Source: Anaerolineae bacterium (GTDB lineage Bacteria; Chloroflexota; Anaerolineae; Anaerolineales; Villigracilaceae). Taken from it: a stretch of 45,874 nt of DNA. Positions 32,933-39,591 of this stretch are shown one piece after another. Numbering within the stretch: position 1 is the stretch's first letter; each line of letters begins with the position of its first letter. Made by a program: the position numbers and the translations under genes. The notes below the pieces were generated by a model. That model saw only the letters and a list, made by a program, of their open reading frames with translations. It was not told the DNA's origin and ran no database searches. Location: assembly GCA_018645405.1 (NCBI GenBank), contig JABGOQ010000069.1, positions 1 to 45,874 on the forward strand. Reading direction: 5' to 3'.

Positions 32933-35404
32933 ATGATTAATTTCATCGCTTGGTACATCACACTTACCCTACTCGGGCTACTCACCTTTCCCCTCACCTA
33001 CCATCTCTTCCCCAAATTTGCAGATCGCGGCTATGCCCTCGCACGCACTGCTGGTCTGCTCATCTGGGGCTATACATTTTGGATACTCACCTCGCTCGGA
33101 ATCGCACAAAATAATATTGGGGGAATCTTACTGGGATTGGCAATTTTAGCAGGACTAAGTTGGTGGGCTATATCCAAGACAGTAGACAGTAGACCGTTGA
33201 CCGAAGAGGAAAGACCGTCCACCGTCCACCGTCTACCGTCCATCATCGATTGGCTAAAATCCAATTCAAAACTCATCATCACCGTTGAAATCATCTTCTT
33301 TCTTTCCTTTGCCGCAATAGCTCTCCTGCGTGCGGCAAATCCCGAAGCACTCGGCACAGAAAAACCAATGGAGTTGGCTTTTATCAACGCCATCTTGCGC
33401 TCGCCCACCTTCCCTCCCCGCGACCCATGGCTAGCTGGCTACGCCATCTCTTATTATCATTTTGGTTATATCATGACCGCCATGATTGCCAAAATCACAG
33501 CTACCGCTGGCAGCATTGCCTTCAACTTAATGACCGCTCTCGTCTTTGCACTCAGCGCAATTGGGGCATACGGTATTTTATACAATCTGCTTTCTACAGA
33601 CTTCAGACTTCAGACTTCAGACTTCAGCGAACAATCTTCAACACTCGGTATTCGGCATTCTGCATTATTTGCCCCCCTCTTCCTTCTCCTCATCTCCAAC
33701 TTTGAAGGCTTCCTTGAACTCCTGCATCAAAAAGGCATCTTCTGGGTTTCTGGCTCCGAAAATTTCTGGACATGGCTGAATATAAAAACCATCAACCAAG
33801 ACCCCGCCTCCATGCAACCCATCCCCGAACGGTTTTGGTGGTGGTGGCGTGCTTCTCGCGTCGTCCAGGATTTTGACCTCGCAGGCAATTTCCGCGAAGT
33901 GATTGATGAATTCCCCTTCTTCTCATTTCTGCTCGGCGATTTACACCCTCACGTTCTTTCGTTACCCTTCGCCTTGCTCGCGGTCTCCATCGCCCTCAAT
34001 ATCTTCTTCGGCGGGTGGCACGGCGAAACTAAAATCTTCAACTTCAAACTCTTCCTTCACCCACTTGGTATCTTTATCGTTGCCCTTCTTCTTGGCGGCC
34101 TTGCCTTTCTCAACACTTGGGATATTCTCATCGCAGCCGCGCTGATTGCTTCAGCCTACACGCTCAAACGCGCCCATAAAACTGGCTGGAGCTGGTCTCG
34201 TCTCGAAGATTTTCTCTATTTCGGGATGCTGACAGGCATCGCCGCCATCCTTCTCTACATCCCTTTTTATTTCGGATTCGCCTCCCAAGCAGGTGGTATT
34301 CTCCCCAACTTAATCAACCCGACGCGCGGCGCGCATCTTTGGGTCATGTTCGGGACATTATTATTGCCCATCTTTTTTTGGATGATCTATCTCTGGCGCG
34401 GTGAAAAACGCTCTGTCAATTGGAAGTTCGGTTTCGCTTTTATTTTAGGCTTGCTACTCTTCCTTTGGCTTTTTTCCTGGCTCATAGCTTGGGTTGCTTC
34501 CCTCGCCAATTCCAGTTTAGCAATAACCCTCATCCAATCGCAGGGATTGACAAGTTTTGGTGAGCTTTTTAGACAGGCATCCGCCCGTCGGCTGGAATAT
34601 ATTATGGGAAGCCTCACCCTGCTTCTTGTTGCGGGGGGAGCAGTATCATTGCTCTTCTTCAGAAAGATGCCAGATGATGCCGAGCAAGATGAAAGGCGTG
34701 CGCCCTCGGCGACATCCTTCATCCTGTTATTAACGCTTTTAGGAAGTCTGCTTGTTATTGCCCCGGAGTTCTTTTATCTACGTGATCAGTTTGGAACACG
34801 GATGAATACCGTCTTCAAATTTTATTATCAGGCCTGGCTTTTATGGAGTCTTGCTGCTGCCTATGGGAGCGCAACGCTCCTAAAAGAGCTGCGCAACAAC
34901 TGGGGTCGGGCACATCGACTGGGACTTTTTCTTCTGCTAATAGCGGCATTAATCTACCCCTTTTACGGGGTCATTAGCAAAACAAGGAGCGGCACGATGA
35001 CGCTAGACGGCGCGGCGCATGTGCAGCAAGATGAAGCTGCTGCAATCGAGTGGTTGCAAAGCGCGCCCGATGGTGTGATTCTTGAAGCCGTTGGCGGAAG
35101 CTATACCGGCTACGCCCGCATCTCGACAAATAGCGGCCTCCCAACAATTCTTGGCTGGCCCGGACACGAATCGCAATGGCGCGGCGGGCATGAAGAAATT
35201 GGCTCACGCGAAGGAGATGTCGAAACGATCTATACTTCTCCCGATTGGGAAATAACCAAAGCTCTCTTAGACCAATATAATGTGCGTTACGTGGTTCTTA
35301 GCTCACTTGAAAAATCGACTTACCGAGTAGATGAGAGAAAACTACAGCGTTTTCTTGAGCCAGTCTTTACACAAGGCGATACGATTATTTATCTTGTCCC
35401 ATAA
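32933..35404 (+). CDS. DUF2298 ('YYY') polytopic membrane protein, glycosyltransferase-like
   Basis: An 823-aa protein with many membrane helices (first at about residues 3-22, then throughout to about 685) and a soluble C-terminal domain of ~140 residues. The segment YAISYYHFGYIMTAMIA near residue 170 with the YYHFGY core is the hallmark of DUF2298, known from Chloroflexi and archaea. Large extracytoplasmic loops (for example FWWWWRASRVVQD; GDLHPHVLSLPF) recall GT-C glycosyltransferases. Two stretches, residues ~83-104 and ~221-246, are encoded by heptanucleotide repeats and are low-complexity inserts between helices. There is no clear ribosome binding site. Function unknown; glycan or lipid transfer at the membrane is a guess from fold type. 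Confidence 0.85.
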   Translation: MINFIAWYITLTLLGLLTFPLTYHLFPKFADRGYALARTAGLLIWGYTFWILTSLGIAQNNIGGILLGLAILAGLSWWAISKTVDSRPLTEEERPSTVHRLPSIIDWLKSNSKLIITVEIIFFLSFAAIALLRAANPEALGTEKPMELAFINAILRSPTFPPRDPWLAGYAISYYHFGYIMTAMIAKITATAGSIAFNLMTALVFALSAIGAYGILYNLLSTDFRLQTSDFSEQSSTLGIRHSALFAPLFLLLISNFEGFLELLHQKGIFWVSGSENFWTWLNIKTINQDPASMQPIPERFWWWWRASRVVQDFDLAGNFREVIDEFPFFSFLLGDLHPHVLSLPFALLAVSIALNIFFGGWHGETKIFNFKLFLHPLGIFIVALLLGGLAFLNTWDILIAAALIASAYTLKRAHKTGWSWSRLEDFLYFGMLTGIAAILLYIPFYFGFASQAGGILPNLINPTRGAHLWVMFGTLLLPIFFWMIYLWRGEKRSVNWKFGFAFILGLLLFLWLFSWLIAWVASLANSSLAITLIQSQGLTSFGELFRQASARRLEYIMGSLTLLLVAGGAVSLLFFRKMPDDAEQDERRAPSATSFILLLTLLGSLLVIAPEFFYLRDQFGTRMNTVFKFYYQAWLLWSLAAAYGSATLLKELRNNWGRAHRLGLFLLLIAALIYPFYGVISKTRSGTMTLDGAAHVQQDEAAAIEWLQSAPDGVILEAVGGSYTGYARISTNSGLPTILGWPGHESQWRGGHEEIGSREGDVETIYTSPDWEITKALLDQYNVRYVVLSSLEKSTYRVDERKLQRFLEPVFTQGDTIIYLVP
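33181..33243 (+). repeat. heptanucleotide array inside the DUF2298 coding sequence (array 1)
   Basis: Nine consecutive 7-base units (agtagac twice, then cgttgac, through to cgtccac twice, cgtctac, cgtccat) make 63 bases, a multiple of 3. The right side is roughly the inverse of the left. It encodes about 21 residues rich in Ser/Arg/Pro between membrane helices. Confidence 0.75.
33594..33670 (+). repeat. heptanucleotide array inside the DUF2298 coding sequence (array 2)
   Basis: Eleven 7-base steps: ctacaga, cttcaga three times, cttcagc, then less regular units ending attcggc, attctgc. It encodes residues ~221-246 (contains DFRLQTSDFSEQ). Confidence 0.75.
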
Positions 35405-35462
35405 AATATAGCTCCGCCCTTTGTGAGCATATCTGAAAGATGGGATGAGAGATTCGAATCAA

Positions 35463-35501
35463 AAAATCCCCTAATGCATTCAGCGTTAGGGGATTTTTAA
35501 T
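35463..35501. terminator. bidirectional terminator between the DUF2298 gene and the operon end
   Basis: Perfect 12-base arms (aaaatcccctaa, ttaggggatttt; 35463-35474 with 35486-35497), extended by three more pairs. It has T-rich flanks in both directions, so it serves both convergent units. Confidence 0.85.
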
Positions 35502-35517
35502 TATCTTTTATTCTTTT

Positions 35518-36087
35518 CTACATGGCAGAAGCTTTTCGCAATCTCCGTGCAAAAAAGATAACCGCAACAAATACAATTGTCAGCGCGACCAGACCAGGAA
35601 TACCCACATCATCTGCAAAACCACCATCAGGGAGAGCAGAGGAAGTAGGCACAACTGTCAGGATGGCGTCTGCTGCTTGCGTTAGTGCAGCAGCGACAGT
35701 CCCTGTAGCGGCAACATCAGGTGTTGCCGTTGGTGTTTCGGTAGCAACCGCCACAACGGGGGTTGGACTTGCTGTCGGTGAAGCAATGGCACTTGGGCTG
35801 GCTATAGGAGCCTGTGCCAACGCATCTGCTACAGCGGTTTCTGTCAACATTTCAGCAACTTGCGTGTTTTGCGCAATTTGGGTCGCTTCTGTATCAGCCG
35901 TACTCGTTCGTTGGTTGGGTACTACCACCAAAGCATATGCGGCAACACAAATTAACGACAGGAGAATAATTCCACCAAGAACACTGGCAGCAATAATAAA
36001 GGTACGATTGCTTGATTCTCCTGGAAGGGCTTCTTCTTCACCCTCATCTTCAAAAGTTAGATCATCATTTTCATCAAATAGTGCCAT
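35518..36087 (-). CDS. acidic-N-terminus membrane protein with LPxTG-like C-terminal tail
   Basis: A 189-aa protein of no family I recognise. Residues 1-28 are acidic (DENDDLTFEDEGEEEA). A membrane helix follows (about 30-54), then a ~90-residue Ala/Thr/Pro-rich linker typical of surface stalks. The C-terminus is LPDGGFADDVG, then a hydrophobic helix (GLVALTIVFVAVIFF) and a basic tail (ARRLRKASAM). That order resembles a sortase sorting signal, with LPDGG in place of LPxTG. The ATG at 36087 follows AGAGGAG. Last gene of the eight-gene operon, just before the terminator. Confidence 0.7.
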   Translation of the reverse strand: MALFDENDDLTFEDEGEEEALPGESSNRTFIIAASVLGGIILLSLICVAAYALVVVPNQRTSTADTEATQIAQNTQVAEMLTETAVADALAQAPIASPSAIASPTASPTPVVAVATETPTATPDVAATGTVAAALTQAADAILTVVPTSSALPDGGFADDVGIPGLVALTIVFVAVIFFARRLRKASAM

Positions 36088-36119
36088 AGCTCTTCTCCTC
36101 TTTCCTAATTGAGATTATC

Positions 36120-37181
36120 TTATCCCAATACTTCCAAGTTTACCAGAGGAACAATAAGTTGCTCCCCATTATCTAACTTAACTTCACCTGCCAAGACACG
36201 TAAACCATTTGGCAAAGTTTCCAAGCCATCTGGCAAACGTCTTAATGTTCCCGTCGCGCCAGCGTGGGGGGCGCGACGCATACGCACTTTTTGCCCTGGC
36301 GAAAAAGTTTCCACATCACGCGGGGCGGGAGGCAAATCAGTATGCGGCAACGGGATAATAACCTCGGGGCGCGTCCCTTTATATTGATGATAGGGGGCGG
36401 CATTCACGGTCACATTTTCACGTTGATTATTGGTACTTAAAATCTTATACGCACTCAAATTCATCGCTTGCTTACCGATCGCATCTGTAACAATAATGGG
36501 ATAAGGCATCTTGCGCGCCAAACCAATTAAAGAAGGTGCTAAGCTGGATAGGATCAGCCCACGCACTGTAATATCTGCCGCTGATTTAAGGCTTTTTGCA
36601 TCTTGGCACGATCCCGCTAAAATAACCAGGCTGCGGAGACTGATGTCGAATTGGCTTGCTTCCAATATATCGGTTTGCTTCTCAATGAGAACGTGGAGCG
36701 TTCCACTGCTAATTCGACTGTTCCCCCACACACCCTGAATTAATGCGCCAACTTCTTGAATCACTGCGCCACGATCAGGGATCAACTCGATCACTTCACC
36801 AGAAATCCCTGCTTTAAGCTCAAACTCTTTGCCTGAAATATCCAATAAAACCTGACCACCACCAACAGCCACAACATGGCCGCTATGTTCCACTTTTATC
36901 GCTGGGGAAAACAAGCCTCCACCACTGGCAACAACTGTGCCTGCAGCCAAATTTTGTCCGACACGAATATCACCTATCTTTTTTTCAGCTGCTTTAGATG
37001 TAATACCCAAAATACGCGCTACATCAATCAAATGGTGCTTATGAGAATATTCGGCTTCTGCTATTACATCACTAGCCAAAACGCGTTTATTTAGCCTTGT
37101 AATTACTTCGCCTTTAACAGGCAGTTGCCTTTTACGAACGATTGTTGTTAAAGCAAGATTATGGGATACAGGCGCGAGCAT
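36120..37181 (-). CDS. unrecognised protein with lipoyl/barrel-like and KOW-like segments
   Basis: A 353-aa soluble protein without a family I can name. Residues ~75-155 have several glycine-bounded beta repeats (VGQNLAAGTVVASGGG, ISGKEFELKAGISGEV) like lipoyl/biotinyl-type or RnfC-like barrels. Near residue 300 the segment FSPGQKVRMRRAPHAGATGTL looks like a KOW motif, as in NusG and ribosomal proteins. It directly follows the MutL-like gene with a four-base gap, a coupling that suggests the two proteins act together. No catalytic motif was recognised. Confidence 0.7.
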   Translation of the reverse strand: MLAPVSHNLALTTIVRKRQLPVKGEVITRLNKRVLASDVIAEAEYSHKHHLIDVARILGITSKAAEKKIGDIRVGQNLAAGTVVASGGGLFSPAIKVEHSGHVVAVGGGQVLLDISGKEFELKAGISGEVIELIPDRGAVIQEVGALIQGVWGNSRISSGTLHVLIEKQTDILEASQFDISLRSLVILAGSCQDAKSLKSAADITVRGLILSSLAPSLIGLARKMPYPIIVTDAIGKQAMNLSAYKILSTNNQRENVTVNAAPYHQYKGTRPEVIIPLPHTDLPPAPRDVETFSPGQKVRMRRAPHAGATGTLRRLPDGLETLPNGLRVLAGEVKLDNGEQLIVPLVNLEVLG

Positions 37182-37185
37182 GGTC

Positions 37186-38937
37186 TTAGCCTCCTAGCGT
37201 CCAGAGCCATTTTTTGATTAAACTGCGACGACGCACTTCATCAGATATTAGATCAAGGGGGCGACCACGTCCGTCGAGGACGAGACCCAACGCGCTGCCG
37301 CCAACTTGCATAGATATTTTTTTACCCGCGCCCTGCCCAATATCTGCACGATGCTGCGGCTGTAGAACAAGATCAGTAACCTGACCTATCGGAAGGGGAA
37401 GCACTTCAAGGCCACCTTGTTTTACTTCTACTACGCTAACAGAACCGTCTGCACGGCGTAGACTGGCTTTGAGGATATTTGTCCCATAACGGGAAGAACT
37501 GAGGGGCGAAACAACAGTCGCAAGATTAACAAATGCACCCGATTCAAGTGCCTGCACAGGCAAGATGCTATTGATCTCTGCCGCTGCACCTAATGCAGGG
37601 AGGAGGTTATTTGCGTCAAGAATCAGGGTATTAACACCCGTTGGTTGCAACGCATCCAACAGGATGAGAAGACTCTGTCCAAAGGTGGGCGCATTTGAAA
37701 GGATACTGCCTCCGGCCAGAATAATTTCAAATGATGGTAGCAAATTTTTCTTAAGAGTGGGCACGCCATCCGGGAGTTTTTTCTGTGCAGCACTCATCGC
37801 AATCCGAAGAGCTTCTCGTCCCAACGCTTGCTCAATCTGCAAATCATCCTGAGTGGCCGGAATACTATTAGGATAGAGAGCTTTGGTATATACATAATCG
37901 CTGATACGCTGAGGAGAGACATCAATGGTCAGCCAGCGAGTGATATTTTCAGTGCTGGTATGCGAAAGAAGCTCCGCAATACCTGCGCCCATTCCAAGGT
38001 GTGGGTAGACTTTGGTCTGAAGACGCCCCCCAAATCCGACTGAAACAGCTGTAGAAGATGCGCCCAGATTTACAGAAAGAAGCGGTTTCTCGCTGCCATA
38101 AAGTTTGCTGAGGAGCTGGACAATTCTTCCTTCGGCAAAAACAGAGGGAAGTGCCCGCCCCCCTGCCCACATATCGAGTTCTTCGACACTTGGCATTTGC
38201 TTTTTGCGAATCTCAATAAAAGCACGTGCCAATTCTTTACGAGCAGCGCGTAAATCTTCTGTTGCCACAGAAGGGCGAATATTGGGCGTGGTATGAAATC
38301 CGCTACTCAGCATTTCGAGTGTTTCGCGGACGTCCGCTTCCATTTTCTGATTACCCACAAAGAGAATTACCGGGCGTTTATCTTTGGGCATCAGGTAAGC
38401 TGTCAGCCCGATAATTTCGATGATTTTCTTCAAAGACTGTGAAGCACCATCATCTGTGCCGCCCGCGATGATGATCAGGTCCGGATTGGCTCTGAGAATG
38501 GCGTCAATTTGTTCTTCTTCTTTGCGAGAATCGTTAAGGCTGATGCTTTCGACAACACGAGCATAAGTTGATTCTGCAAGGTTTCTTGCACTTTCAAGTG
38601 AAACGTCTGAAAGTAATCCTGCGATAACAATCTTGAGCGTTGCCCCTGCAGAAATAGTAGCTGTAATAGCGTCTACGCCGCTTCCATCTTCTTGAACGGA
38701 TGAGATCAGGCGCTGATCACTATCAATAAATTTTCTACCCGTCACCTCTTCAAGACTTTCAATTGCTTCCCCAATGCCTGCAGAAATATCATTAAAAGGT
38801 GCATGAGCCGTACTGGGCGATTGCCCAATGGCAATGAAGCGATAACGACCTTCTACCACGTCAAAGAGCATCGCTCGCGTTGTTGCTGAGCCGACATCAA
38901 GCGTTAGGACAGAATCACCTTCGATTACGGAAGCCAT
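37186..38937 (-). CDS. MutL/GlmL-like ASKHA-fold protein
   Basis: A 583-aa protein of the glutamate mutase L (MutL/GlmL) family in the actin/Hsp70/hexokinase-like ATPase superfamily. Phosphate-binding segments are LTLDVGSATTRAMLFD near residue 13 and LLSVNLGASSTAVSV near residue 290; an adenosine-site-like segment IILAGGSILS lies near residue 410. In clostridia this family sits beside coenzyme-B12 mutases, as a chaperone or reactivase. Here no mutase is present; the neighbours are membrane proteins, so its role is probably different. It overlaps the upstream membrane protein gene by 13 bases and has no ribosome binding site of its own, implying coupled translation. Confidence 0.82.
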   Translation of the reverse strand: MASVIEGDSVLTLDVGSATTRAMLFDVVEGRYRFIAIGQSPSTAHAPFNDISAGIGEAIESLEEVTGRKFIDSDQRLISSVQEDGSGVDAITATISAGATLKIVIAGLLSDVSLESARNLAESTYARVVESISLNDSRKEEEQIDAILRANPDLIIIAGGTDDGASQSLKKIIEIIGLTAYLMPKDKRPVILFVGNQKMEADVRETLEMLSSGFHTTPNIRPSVATEDLRAARKELARAFIEIRKKQMPSVEELDMWAGGRALPSVFAEGRIVQLLSKLYGSEKPLLSVNLGASSTAVSVGFGGRLQTKVYPHLGMGAGIAELLSHTSTENITRWLTIDVSPQRISDYVYTKALYPNSIPATQDDLQIEQALGREALRIAMSAAQKKLPDGVPTLKKNLLPSFEIILAGGSILSNAPTFGQSLLILLDALQPTGVNTLILDANNLLPALGAAAEINSILPVQALESGAFVNLATVVSPLSSSRYGTNILKASLRRADGSVSVVEVKQGGLEVLPLPIGQVTDLVLQPQHRADIGQGAGKKISMQVGGSALGLVLDGRGRPLDLISDEVRRRSLIKKWLWTLGG

Positions 38938-39590
38938 AGGGTTTTTAGAGAAGTGATAAAAGAGGATAGGAAGTCAAGACGTTCAATGAACGCCGTTAAG
39001 GCTGCGGAGTAAACACCCGCGAATAGGACACCAAAAGTAATTGCGATAAAGACTTTGCCGATAAATGAGAAAATTCTCGTTAGAAGGTTGCGACGATACT
39101 CACCATCGTCCCCCCGTTTTGCGCTAAATTGGAAGTAGATCAGTGTTGAGATCGTGCCAAAAAGCATCAAAACGCCTTCAAAAGAGTTTCTGCCAACCTC
39201 ATCAATCGCCGCCCCCGTCTGCGGAAATATTGTCCCTGTCACCGCGCCACCAATTGCAACAGCTGCGCCAACCCCAACCATGAAGGCAACAGAAGGAGTC
39301 CCCAGCTTGGATAGAGCGGGGACCGCTTTGGCAAAGAGCAATATAGTCAGGAAGAATGGGAAAATCGCTAAAGTTCTTTCACCGCCAGAGCCAAAAAGTA
39401 GTGGTTGGATTAATTGTGGAGTCAAAACCTGATACCAAACAACTGTTGCTACATACCCGGCTGAAACACCGACAAAAATATAGATCGCCGCTCTAAAGAG
39501 AAATTGATCTCCTATTAGATAGGAAAGCACAAAAATTGTCAGGAGAAAGGCAACAACGCCTGAAATTAATTCAGAAGAAATAGCTGGCAC
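38925..39590 (-). CDS. six-helix membrane protein of unknown function
   Basis: A 221-aa polytopic protein with about six membrane helices (roughly 8-27, 32-54, 73-90, 97-119, 138-153, 180-200). A short basic cytoplasmic loop (SAKRGDDGEYRR) precedes the last helix. I recognise no family. The start is a GTG at 39590, one base after the stop of the 994-aa gene, with AAGGAGGAG inside the end of that gene. The 3' end overlaps the MutL-like gene. The tight packing suggests a membrane complex. Confidence 0.78.
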   Translation of the reverse strand: MPAISSELISGVVAFLLTIFVLSYLIGDQFLFRAAIYIFVGVSAGYVATVVWYQVLTPQLIQPLLFGSGGERTLAIFPFFLTILLFAKAVPALSKLGTPSVAFMVGVGAAVAIGGAVTGTIFPQTGAAIDEVGRNSFEGVLMLFGTISTLIYFQFSAKRGDDGEYRRNLLTRIFSFIGKVFIAITFGVLFAGVYSAALTAFIERLDFLSSFITSLKTLWLP

Positions 39591-39591
39591 T

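Noticed and set aside
35430..35475. tRNA T-loop-like GATTCGAATC
   Set aside because: No acceptor stem or anticodon arm can be built around it; it is just a short palindrome before the terminator.
35522..36112. 196-codon plus-strand open frame
   Set aside because: Antisense to the 189-aa membrane protein gene, which has a good ribosome binding site, membrane helices and operon context.
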